From positions 1 through 64,000 of the forward strand of contig CAJTQT010000007.1 in NCBI GenBank assembly GCA_910578325.1: 64,000 nt of DNA. Reading direction: 5' to 3'. A program made the position numbers and the translations under genes. Under the pieces are notes generated by a model. The model searched no databases, was not told where the DNA came from, and was given only the letters and a program-made list of their open reading frames with translations. Shown one piece after another: positions 8,320 to 16,453 of the stretch (within the stretch, counting starts at the first letter, position 1; each line of letters opens with the position of its first letter). Origin of the DNA: an uncultured Christensenella sp. (GTDB lineage: Bacteria; Bacillota; Clostridia; Christensenellales; CAG-917).

Positions 8320-11136
8320 TCAACCGTTTGGAAGCACTGTTTTAAGAAATTCACCCGTATAACTGCCGCTAACTTGCGCTACCTGTTCTGGAGTACCTTT
8401 GGCAACGATTTTGCCGCCCCTGTCACCGCCGTCGGGGCCTAAATCGACAATGTAATCGGCTACCTTTATAACGTCGAGATTATGCTCTATGACAACGACG
8501 CTGTTGCCCTGCTCGACAAGTCTTTGCAAAATCGACAGCAATTTGCTCACGTCGTGAGTATGCAAGCCCGTAGTAGGCTCGTCGAGAATATACATAGTTC
8601 TGCCCGTCGAGCGCCGTGCTAGTTCGGTTGCGAGTTTTACACGCTGCGCCTCTCCGCCCGAAAGCGTCGTAGAAGACTGCCCCAGTTTGACGTAACCCAG
8701 TCCCACGTCGTTTAAAGTTGAAATTTTATTTCTGATTTTTGGGATATTCTCAAAGAAAGCAACCGCTTCCTCTATCGTCATATCCAAAACTTCGCTTATG
8801 TTCTTACCCTTGTAGCGAACCTCTAACGTTTCGCGGTTATACCTCGCTCCTTTACAAACGTCGCAAGGAACGTATATATCGGGAAGGAAGTGCATTTCTA
8901 TTTTAATCATACCGTCGCCGGAGCAGTGTTCGCATCTGCCGCCGCTTACGTTGAAAGAAAATCTGCCCGCCTGATAACCTCTTGCCTTAGCGTCCGGAAG
9001 AGTCGCGAAAAGCATGCGGATGTCGTTAAATACGCCGGTATACGTCGCAGGGTTAGATCTCGGGGTTCTGCCGATGGGGCTTTGGTCTATGCATATAACT
9101 TTATCCAGATTTTCAACGCCGTCTATGCTCGTGTATTGACCTGTATGCAATCTGCTGTTCATAAGTTTGTTTGACAATACAGGATACAGAATTTCGTTTA
9201 CAAGGCTTGATTTTCCGCTTCCCGACACTCCCGTAACGCAGGTAAACGCGCCGAGAGGGATTTCAACGTCTATACCAGTAAGATTATTCTGCCTCGCGCC
9301 TTTTACGTTTATAAAATTCCCGTTGCCGCTGCGTCTGGACTCGGGCACTTCGATTTTATACTCTCCGCTAAGATATTTGCCGGTAACGGATTTTTCGCTT
9401 GCGATTATATCGTTTACGCTACCCGCCGCGATGACCTCTCCTCCGTGCACGCCCGCTCCCGGGCCTATATCCACAACAAAGTCCGCGCTTCTTATAGTCT
9501 CTTCGTCGTGCTCGACAACTATCAGCGTATTTCCGAGATCCCGCAGATTTTTAAGGGACGCAAGCAATCTCTGATTATCCTTCTGATGCAGACCTATACT
9601 GGGTTCATCAAGGATATATAACACACCCGTAAGTCCGCTTCCGATCTGCGTCGCAAGTCTTATACGCTGGGACTCTCCGCCCGAAAGCGTAGCCGCCGAA
9701 CGCGAAAGAGTAAGATAATCAAGCCCTACGTTGACAAGGAATTCCAATCTTGCGCAAATCTCTTTCAAGATTCTGTCCGCAATCAGATGCTGAGTGTGCG
9801 TAAGTTCGAGCGCGGTCACGAAATCTCTGAGTTTTCCGACGGACATCTTTGTCATTTCGTCTATGTTCACGCCGCCGACGGTTACAGCCAGAGCCTCGGG
9901 TTTAAGCCTCCGTCCGCCGCAGGTAGAGCACGGCACCGCTTTCATATATTTGGATATTTCGGACTTAATCATTTCGGAATCCGTTTCGGTAAATCTGCGC
10001 ATAAGATTGTTTGCAACGCCCTCGAAACTGGAATTATAAAAACCGCTGAAACGCCTCGAATTATATTCCATAGGTATTCTGTCGCCGTCGTTACCGTAAA
10101 AAATCATCTGCATAACGCTATCCGGCAAATCTTTTATCGGCGTATCGAGCGAAAAACCGTATGCCTTTGCAAGAGCCTTAAACTGAGTCATCATCATTCC
10201 CGAAGTATCCAAAGCCCAGCCCGATGCTTTTATAGCCCCTTGATTGATGCTCTTGTTTCTGTCGGTAATGAGCGAATCGACGTCGATTTCCTGCTTGAAA
10301 CCTAAACCGCCGCATTCCGAACACGCTCCGTAAGGATTGTTGAAAGAAAACAGTCGGGGCGTCAGTTCCTCGAAAGACAGGTCGCAGTCGGGACAGGAGT
10401 ACTTTGTGGAGTACAGCACTTCGTCGCCGTCGAAATCCGCAACGACAAGCCCCTCCGAGAGTTTTATCGCGCTTTCGATTGCGTCCGACAGCCTGCGCTC
10501 CGCGCCTTCCTTGATTACGAGTCTGTCTACAACTACACTGATGTTGTGCTTGACGTTTTTATCCAACTCAATATTCTCGTCAAGAGTATAGTTGTTTCCG
10601 TCCACTCTTACGCGCACGTAACCCGCGCGTTTCAATTGTTCGAATTCCTTGCGGTATTCACCCTTTCTGCCTCTGACCATAGGCGCGAGAAGTTGAAGTT
10701 TTGCGCCGCTTTTTTCCATAATTTTGTCGCAAATCTGATCGACCGTCTGTCTTTCTATGGGGCGGCCGCACTTCGGGCAGTGCGCAATTCCGATACGCGC
10801 AAACAGCAATCGGAGATAATCGTAAATTTCCGTAACCGTTCCGACCGTAGAACGCGGATTGTGAGACGTCGTTTTCTGATCTATCGAAACCGCGGGAGAC
10901 AAACCCTCGATATAGTCGACGTCCGGCTTTTGCATCTGCCCGAGGAACATTCTTGCATAACTCGAAAGGCTCTCGACGTATCTGCGCTGTCCTTCCGCAA
11001 AAATCGTATCGAATGCCAACGAAGATTTTCCGCTTCCCGACAATCCCGTAAATACGACCAGTTTATCGCGCGGAATCTCCAAATCCACCGATTTTAAATT
11101 ATTTTCTCTTGCACCTTTAACGTAAATTTTATCCAT
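8320..11136 (-). CDS. uvrA: Excinuclease ABC subunit A
   Basis: The 938-residue ATPase scans DNA with UvrB in nucleotide excision repair. Two ABC modules are visible: Walker A FTGLSGSGKSS near the N-terminus and GVSGSGKSSLVNEI near residue 632, with signatures LSGGESQRIRLA and LSGGEAQRVKLA and two DEP Walker B motifs. Zinc-binding pairs CPKC, CPDC/CSEC and CEHC/CDVC mark the UvrB- and DNA-contact insertions. Full length. ATG after GAGG. It lies 67 nt downstream of uvrB on the same strand, giving the common uvrBA order. No LexA box was seen in the uvrB-uvrA gap or ahead of the operon. Confidence 0.98.
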   Translation of the reverse strand: MDKIYVKGARENNLKSVDLEIPRDKLVVFTGLSGSGKSSLAFDTIFAEGQRRYVESLSSYARMFLGQMQKPDVDYIEGLSPAVSIDQKTTSHNPRSTVGTVTEIYDYLRLLFARIGIAHCPKCGRPIERQTVDQICDKIMEKSGAKLQLLAPMVRGRKGEYRKEFEQLKRAGYVRVRVDGNNYTLDENIELDKNVKHNISVVVDRLVIKEGAERRLSDAIESAIKLSEGLVVADFDGDEVLYSTKYSCPDCDLSFEELTPRLFSFNNPYGACSECGGLGFKQEIDVDSLITDRNKSINQGAIKASGWALDTSGMMMTQFKALAKAYGFSLDTPIKDLPDSVMQMIFYGNDGDRIPMEYNSRRFSGFYNSSFEGVANNLMRRFTETDSEMIKSEISKYMKAVPCSTCGGRRLKPEALAVTVGGVNIDEMTKMSVGKLRDFVTALELTHTQHLIADRILKEICARLEFLVNVGLDYLTLSRSAATLSGGESQRIRLATQIGSGLTGVLYILDEPSIGLHQKDNQRLLASLKNLRDLGNTLIVVEHDEETIRSADFVVDIGPGAGVHGGEVIAAGSVNDIIASEKSVTGKYLSGEYKIEVPESRRSGNGNFINVKGARQNNLTGIDVEIPLGAFTCVTGVSGSGKSSLVNEILYPVLSNKLMNSRLHTGQYTSIDGVENLDKVICIDQSPIGRTPRSNPATYTGVFNDIRMLFATLPDAKARGYQAGRFSFNVSGGRCEHCSGDGMIKIEMHFLPDIYVPCDVCKGARYNRETLEVRYKGKNISEVLDMTIEEAVAFFENIPKIRNKISTLNDVGLGYVKLGQSSTTLSGGEAQRVKLATELARRSTGRTMYILDEPTTGLHTHDVSKLLSILQRLVEQGNSVVVIEHNLDVIKVADYIVDLGPDGGDRGGKIVAKGTPEQVAQVSGSYTGEFLKTVLPNG

Positions 11137-11203
11137 ATTTCCTCTATAATGCGGCTGTTCCGTTATGAACGTATTTAAGACGTTGCTTCAAAGGTTATTC
11201 CCG

Positions 11204-13159
11204 TTAACTCAGTTTTTTAAGTTGTCTTCTCAGGTCGTTGAGTTCGTCGCGAAGTACGATCGCCTTTTCGAAATCGAGTTGTTCGGACGCGACTTTCATA
11301 AGCGCTTTAACTCTTTCGATTTCGCGAACAAGGTCTTTACCGGACAGTTTTTCGTTTTTAACGTTCTTTTTGGTTATTTCAAGCGAATTCTTTATCGCGC
11401 TCACAACCGTTTTGGGGGTTATCCCGTTAGCCTTATTATATTCGTCCTGAATCTTGCGGCGTCGGTTCGTTTCGCCGATAGCGCGCCTCATACTGTCGGT
11501 CATATTGTCCGCGTACATCACGACTCTTCCTTTGTCGTTTCGCGCGGCTCTGCCTATTGTCTGTATCAGCGCGCTCTCGCTTCGCAAAAAGCCCTCTTTA
11601 TCGGCGTCCAGAATCGCAACCAACTGCACTTCCGGCACGTCGAGCCCCTCTCTGAGCAGGTTTATACCCACAAGTACGTCAAACTCGCCCTCTCTGAGTC
11701 CGCGCACTATCTCAATGCGTTCCAACGTATCGATATCCGAGTGCATATACTTGACTCTTATACCGACTTCCTTTAAATAGTCTGTGAGATTTTCCGCCAT
11801 TTTTTTCGTGAGTGTAGTCACAAATACGCGCCCTTTCTCGGCAACAACTTTATTTATTTCTCCGATAAGGTCGTCAATCTGTCCCTGTACGGGTTTTACG
11901 GTAATTTCGGGATCAAGCAGTCCCGTCGGACGTATAATCTGTTCGGCAACGTCGTCGGCGCGTCCGAGTTCGTATTTCGCAGGAGTTGCCGACATACATA
12001 CTACCTGCCGTAGTCTGCTGTCGAATTCTTCAAACGTCAGCGGTCGGTTATCGTACGCGGACGGCAGACGGAATCCGTATTCTACAAGATTATATTTGCG
12101 CGCGCGGTCGCCGTTATACATACCGTGAATCTGCGGAATAGTCATATGACTTTCGTCGATAAAGGTTATGAAATCCTTAGGGAAAAAGTCGAGCAGTGTA
12201 TACGGAGCCTGTCCGATTTCTCTGCCGTCGAAGTATCTCGAATAGTTTTCTATGCCGCTGCAAAACCCGACTTCCCTTATCATTTCAACGTCATAGTTGA
12301 CGCGCTCGTCTATGCGTTGCGCCTCTATAAGTTTACCGTTGTCTTCGAAATATTTCTTTCTGTCCAGTTTATCACGCATTATACGCGTCAGTATAGCCTC
12401 TCTGTCGCCGCTGATGACATAATGCGTAGCAGGGAAAATCAAGGTATGTTTCAACTCGTTTAGAACCTTGCAAGTAAGCCCGTCTATTTCGCAAATACGT
12501 TCGACGGTATCCCCGAAAAATTCTACGCGGATAGCGATTTCGGAACTTGTCGACGGAAATATATCCACCGTATCGCCTCTCATTCTGAAAGTGCTCCTGA
12601 CAAAATCCACGTCCGCGCGCTTATACTGGATATCAACAAGCCTGCGGGCGAGTTCGTCGCGGTCGATTTCGTCGCCTTCGCGTATGGAAACAGACTGGGC
12701 AAAATAGTCCGTAGGCGCGCCGAGCCCGTATATGCACGACACGCTCGCAACCACAATGGTGTCCTCGCGTTCGCACAGAGACGCGGTTGCGGAGTTGCGC
12801 AACTTGTCGATTTCCTCGTTTACCTGCAAATCTTTTTCTATATAGGTATCCGTTCTGGGAATGTACGCTTCGGGTTGATAATAGTCGTAATAAGAAACGA
12901 AAAACTCCACCCTGTTTTTAGGGAAAAACTCTCTGAGTTCGTTGCACAACTGGGCGGCAAGCGTCTTATTGTGCGCAATTACGAGCGCGGGTTTTTGCAT
13001 ACGCTCGATAATGTTCGCCATAGTAAAAGTCTTGCCCGAACCCGTAACGCCGAGCAAAACCTCCGTATTAAAACCGCTTTTCAGCCCGTCGACGATTTTT
13101 TCTATCGCCTCGGGCTGGTCGCCCGTGGGCTTGTATTGACTGACAAGTTCGAATTTCAT
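11204..13159 (-). CDS. uvrB: Excinuclease ABC subunit B
   Basis: The 651-residue helicase-like subunit verifies damage and recruits UvrC. Helicase motif I GVTGSGKTFTMAN (about 38-50), the damage-probing beta-hairpin YYDYYQPEAY (about 91-100), motif II DESH, motif VI QTIGRAARN, and the C-terminal UVR coiled-coil (about 610-645) that binds UvrC are all present. Length is normal. No good Shine-Dalgarno precedes the ATG. The upstream tail-anchored gene ends only 18 nt away, so translational coupling is likely and links the two small unknown genes to the repair operon. Confidence 0.98.
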   Translation of the reverse strand: MKFELVSQYKPTGDQPEAIEKIVDGLKSGFNTEVLLGVTGSGKTFTMANIIERMQKPALVIAHNKTLAAQLCNELREFFPKNRVEFFVSYYDYYQPEAYIPRTDTYIEKDLQVNEEIDKLRNSATASLCEREDTIVVASVSCIYGLGAPTDYFAQSVSIREGDEIDRDELARRLVDIQYKRADVDFVRSTFRMRGDTVDIFPSTSSEIAIRVEFFGDTVERICEIDGLTCKVLNELKHTLIFPATHYVISGDREAILTRIMRDKLDRKKYFEDNGKLIEAQRIDERVNYDVEMIREVGFCSGIENYSRYFDGREIGQAPYTLLDFFPKDFITFIDESHMTIPQIHGMYNGDRARKYNLVEYGFRLPSAYDNRPLTFEEFDSRLRQVVCMSATPAKYELGRADDVAEQIIRPTGLLDPEITVKPVQGQIDDLIGEINKVVAEKGRVFVTTLTKKMAENLTDYLKEVGIRVKYMHSDIDTLERIEIVRGLREGEFDVLVGINLLREGLDVPEVQLVAILDADKEGFLRSESALIQTIGRAARNDKGRVVMYADNMTDSMRRAIGETNRRRKIQDEYNKANGITPKTVVSAIKNSLEITKKNVKNEKLSGKDLVREIERVKALMKVASEQLDFEKAIVLRDELNDLRRQLKKLS

Positions 13160-13177
13160 AATCTGAGAAAAAAGCCG

Positions 13178-13576
13178 TCACTTGTTGAGTAACGCCGTAA
13201 GCAATTCTTTAAGTCCCCAACCGACCATCGCCGATGTAAGTCCGGTGGCGACGGCAAGCAGTATTCTAAACGTGACGTTGCTTTTGAACGCCCTTTCCAC
13301 GCGCTCGAATTGCAAGCCTTTTTTATGCATATTTATGCAATAAACCAATTCGCCTTTTCTGTCTGAACGCGTAAGGTCGAAATAGTCGTCAATTTCGAGG
13401 TTACGCAACGCTAAGTCCAACTCGCTCTCTTCAAAGTCAAGATCAAGAGGCACCTGCGAAAATATTTCAATGGGCGTAAGCAGACAAGAGCCGTTTTGTT
13501 TATCGGCTTCGCGATAAATGACTCTCATAACCGCCTTTTCTTTTTTTGTAAGTACGTGCTGTCGTTCCAGTTGCAT
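13178..13576 (-). CDS. Tail-anchored protein with winged-helix-like N-terminus, unknown function
   Basis: I do not recognise this 132-residue protein. Residues 1-100 are helix-rich and charged (LTKKEKAVMRVIYREAD start, then a strand-rich segment ending ELVYCINMHKKGLQFERVER), resembling a winged-helix fold. Residues about 108-128 form one hydrophobic segment at the very C-terminus, so the soluble domain would face the cytoplasm on a C-tail membrane anchor. The next gene upstream has the same plan (helical domain, then terminal membrane helix) with low sequence identity, suggesting ancient duplication. It lies 18 nt before uvrB. A link to DNA repair is positional only. Confidence 0.7.
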   Translation of the reverse strand: MQLERQHVLTKKEKAVMRVIYREADKQNGSCLLTPIEIFSQVPLDLDFEESELDLALRNLEIDDYFDLTRSDRKGELVYCINMHKKGLQFERVERAFKSNVTFRILLAVATGLTSAMVGWGLKELLTALLNK

Positions 13577-13653
13577 ACCTTTACCTAATCCGCCACTCCG
13601 TATTATTGCCCAATCGCAGGTTTATAGCCACGTCCGTCAATATAAAACGTCCG

Positions 13654-14088
13654 TTATATCACAAATTTCAAAAGAATCGCAGTGACCGCCGCCACAAATC
13701 CGCTGCCGATAATTCCGCCGAGAAAAGACATAAACAGCACCAGTCCCGGCTTCACGCCTTTGGCACCGGACTTTTCGCCGTAGAGCACTCTTTCTTTTTT
13801 CGTCTCTTCCGCGGGAGTTTTAATTTCTTCGCCAGTAACGGCTTTTTCAGCGGGTTCTATGCGTTTGATGATGTGCAGACAGTATTCGTCGGGCGTGAAA
13901 TACTTGATGTCCACGTATTCCCGGTCCTTCAAATCGCGGATAATCTGTGACAACTGCACCTTAGACAGCATCGCGTCGGACGGGAGTCTGTCTGTAATTT
14001 CATCCGCGTCCACGATTTTATAAACTTCGCTGTCACCTGTTATCTCGCACAAGATGTCGTAAATTGTCTGACATTCCTGACTTAACAT
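13654..14088 (-). CDS. Second tail-anchored winged-helix-like protein, unknown function
   Basis: Unrecognised 144-residue protein. Residues 1-75 look like a winged helix (LSQECQTIYDILCEI, then LSKVQLSQIIRDLKDREYVDIKY, the usual helix-turn-helix-plus-wing rhythm, then YCLHIIKRI). A charged linker of about 30 residues rich in Glu, Lys and Thr follows, and a glycine-containing C-terminal membrane helix ends the protein. AGGAG lies 7 nt before the ATG. It is first in a four-gene run (this gene, its analogue, uvrB, uvrA), 77 nt ahead of the analogue. Possibly a membrane-tethered regulator or a membrane protein scaffold. Confidence 0.7.
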   Translation of the reverse strand: MLSQECQTIYDILCEITGDSEVYKIVDADEITDRLPSDAMLSKVQLSQIIRDLKDREYVDIKYFTPDEYCLHIIKRIEPAEKAVTGEEIKTPAEETKKERVLYGEKSGAKGVKPGLVLFMSFLGGIIGSGFVAAVTAILLKFVI

Positions 14089-14300
14089 ATCTCTGCTCCT
14101 TTATTTATAAAATATTATCACAAATCACAGATTCTTGCAATCGCTTTTTGAGCACAGGAGCGACCTCTTTCTTTTCCTCTCGTCCGCAAGCGCCGCAACA
14201 ATGGCAGCGTTTTAAATAAAATGGCGGCGGTTTTATAAATTTTCAATAGACAATTCAGTATAATTATGCAATAATATTCAAAAAGTTAAAGGCAGTTAAA

Positions 14301-15950
14301 ATGAATCTTATTTCCGACTTTCTCAATCGCACCGATTTCGACTCATACGGGGACTTCTTTGCAAACGCGGCTCCGACCGTTCCCGACAAGTTTAATTTCG
14401 GCTATGACGTAGTGGACAAATACGCGCGCCTGTGCCCCGACAAGCGCGCCATTGTCTGGTGCAATTCCAAAGGCGAAGAAAGAGAGTTCAATTTCGGAGA
14501 CGTCAGTATAATATCAAATCAGATAGTCAACTGTTTGATCTCGCTCGGAATCAGGAAAGGCGACTGCGTTATGACTATGCTCAACCGCAGGTGGGAATAC
14601 TGGATGACCGCCGTAGCCTGCCATAAACTCGGCGCGGTCATAATCCCCGCCACACACCTCCTCACCCCGAAAGATATAGCGTACAGATGCAACGGCGCAA
14701 ACGTAAAACTGCTTATAGCCACATCCGAGGACGACGTCGTTTCGCACATACGGCTGGCTATGGATAAATGCGATGTCCCCTGTCTTTTCTGCGGCAATGT
14801 GGAAGGATTCGATAATTTCAACGACCTCTTCTCAACTCAAAGCCAAACGCTTCCCGATATAGAAAGACCGTTCGGCAAGGATATTATGCTGTGCTATTTT
14901 ACGTCGGGAACAACAGGTCAGCCCAAAATGGTTCGGCACAACTTCGAGTATCCCGTGGCGCATATCGTTACCGCAAGATACTGGCAACAGGTTGTCGACG
15001 ACGGTTTGCATCTGACTATGGCGGAATCGGGGTGGGCAAAATGCTCGTGGGGGCGCATTTACGGTCAGTGGATTGCGGGCGCCGCACAGTTTATATACGA
15101 CTATAACGGAAGATTTACACCCACAGATATACTGCCGTTTATAGGTAGATATAAGATAAATACATTTTGCGCGCCGCCTACAATATACAGATTTATAGTC
15201 AAAGAGGATTTATCAAAATACGATTTATCGTCTCTGACACACTGTTCCACTGCAGGCGAAGCACTGAACGCGGAAGTTTTCCGTCAGTTTTACGAGGCTA
15301 CCGGACAAAAAATATACGAGGGATTCGGGCAAACGGAATCCACCGTAATACTGGCAAACTACGGCGAGTTTTCACCGCCCGTCCCCGGCACGCTCGGGAA
15401 ACCGAGCCCCGTTTATGACATCGAACTGATTGACGACGAAGAAAACCCCGTTCCGAACGGGTGCGAGGGAGAAATAGCAATAAAACTTCGTGCACACCAG
15501 ATAGGTCTTGTATGCGACTATAAAGACGGCGCGGGGAAAACCCCGAGCGCAATAGGCGGAAAGTATTATCATACCGGCGACCTCGCTACCCGCGACGGAG
15601 ACGGCGTATACAGATTTGTGGGAAGAAAAGACGATATAATCAAATCCAGCGGCTATCGAATAGGACCTTTCGAGGTGGAATCCGCGCTTATGGAACACCC
15701 TGCCGTGCTCGAATGCGCGATAACCGGCGCTCCCGACGCGTTGCGCGGACAAGTTGTAAAAGCAACCGTTGTGCTCGCAAAAGGATATATTCCGTCCGAA
15801 GAACTCAAAAAAGAATTGCAGACTTTCGTAAAGAGATTGACCGCTCCGTACAAGTATCCGCGCATAATAGAGTTTGTCGAGCGGATGCCCAAAACCGTAT
15901 CGGGCAAAATTCGACGCGTAGAAATCAGAAACAACGACGGAAAGAATTGA
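14301..15950 (+). CDS. AMP-forming acyl-CoA synthetase (acetyl/medium-chain type)
   Basis: The 549-residue ANL-superfamily enzyme activates a carboxylic acid with ATP and transfers it to CoA. Motifs: the P-loop YFTSGTTGQPKM (about 199-210), EGFGQTES (A5), YHTGDLA (A7) and the C-terminal PKTVSGKIRR with catalytic Lys536 (A10). The sequence is closer to medium-chain or propionate/butyrate-type synthetases (ACSM-like, with VGRKDDIIKSSGYRIGPFEVE) than to Acs or long-chain FadD. Substrate is not predictable. AAAGG lies 8 nt before the ATG. It is a single gene between the divergent uvr operon and HU. Confidence 0.87.
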   Translation: MNLISDFLNRTDFDSYGDFFANAAPTVPDKFNFGYDVVDKYARLCPDKRAIVWCNSKGEEREFNFGDVSIISNQIVNCLISLGIRKGDCVMTMLNRRWEYWMTAVACHKLGAVIIPATHLLTPKDIAYRCNGANVKLLIATSEDDVVSHIRLAMDKCDVPCLFCGNVEGFDNFNDLFSTQSQTLPDIERPFGKDIMLCYFTSGTTGQPKMVRHNFEYPVAHIVTARYWQQVVDDGLHLTMAESGWAKCSWGRIYGQWIAGAAQFIYDYNGRFTPTDILPFIGRYKINTFCAPPTIYRFIVKEDLSKYDLSSLTHCSTAGEALNAEVFRQFYEATGQKIYEGFGQTESTVILANYGEFSPPVPGTLGKPSPVYDIELIDDEENPVPNGCEGEIAIKLRAHQIGLVCDYKDGAGKTPSAIGGKYYHTGDLATRDGDGVYRFVGRKDDIIKSSGYRIGPFEVESALMEHPAVLECAITGAPDALRGQVVKATVVLAKGYIPSEELKKELQTFVKRLTAPYKYPRIIEFVERMPKTVSGKIRRVEIRNNDGKN

Positions 15951-16073
15951 CGGTAAAAATTAAAAATGTCTTGCCGTCATCTGAATTTTTGTTGAAAAAC
16001 CAGAAAAAGATAAAAAAATATTTCGCAATGTTGTTTTAGAAAATATAGTTTGTTGGACATAATAAAATAAATA

Positions 16074-16102
16074 TTGCGTTTTGTCGATATTTCGTTTATA
16101 AT
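16074..16102 (+). promoter_or_regulatory. HU gene promoter
   Basis: TTGCGT (16074-16079), 17-nt spacer, TATAAT (16097-16102), about 28 nt before the start codon of the HU gene, which has the strong site AGGAGG. Confidence 0.7.
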
Positions 16103-16129
16103 GCAAATATAAACCTTAGGAGGTCAATA

Positions 16130-16402
16130 ATGAACAAAACAGAATTTATAAAAGCAGTTGCAAAGAAAGCGGACATCTCGCTGTCTGACGCGACCGCAGC
16201 GGTCGAAGCATACACTGCGGTTATAACCGAAGCACTCAAAGCAGGTGACAAAGTTGCGCTTTCCAACTTCGGCTCCTACGAAGTAAAAGAGAAACCCGAA
16301 AGACAAGGCTTCAATCCTATCACGAAACAACCTATTACTATCGCAGCGTCCAAAGTTCCGACGCTCAAATTCGGCAAGACCTTCAAGGATATGTTCAACT
16401 GA
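16130..16402 (+). CDS. hup: HU-family nucleoid DNA-binding protein
   Basis: The 90-residue protein has the whole HU fold: helical N-terminal half starting MNKTEFIKAVAKKADIS, the strand GDKVALSNFGSYEV, and the DNA-bending arm containing RQGFNPITKQPI with the Pro that intercalates in bound DNA. As a dimer it bends DNA and compacts the nucleoid. AGGAGG lies 6 nt before the ATG and a consensus promoter precedes it. A strong hairpin ends the gene, so it is monocistronic and likely highly expressed. Confidence 0.96.
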   Translation: MNKTEFIKAVAKKADISLSDATAAVEAYTAVITEALKAGDKVALSNFGSYEVKEKPERQGFNPITKQPITIAASKVPTLKFGKTFKDMFN

Positions 16403-16426
16403 TTCGAAATATATAAAAACATTGTT

Positions 16427-16447
16427 CGGGCGGCATTATGCCGCCCG
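16427..16447. terminator. Bidirectional terminator between HU and the Hint-protease gene
   Basis: Stem CGGGCGGCA / TGCCGCCCG with loop TTA. HU ends 25 nt before it, and the convergent protease gene ends 7 nt after it. Confidence 0.8.
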
Positions 16448-16453
16448 ATTTGA

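Noticed and set aside
11137..11203. Inverted pair GTTC-N6-GAAC between uvrB and uvrA as an SOS box
   Set aside because: The Gram-positive LexA box is GAAC-N4-GTTC; the arms here are in the opposite order, and no proper box is seen before the operon either.
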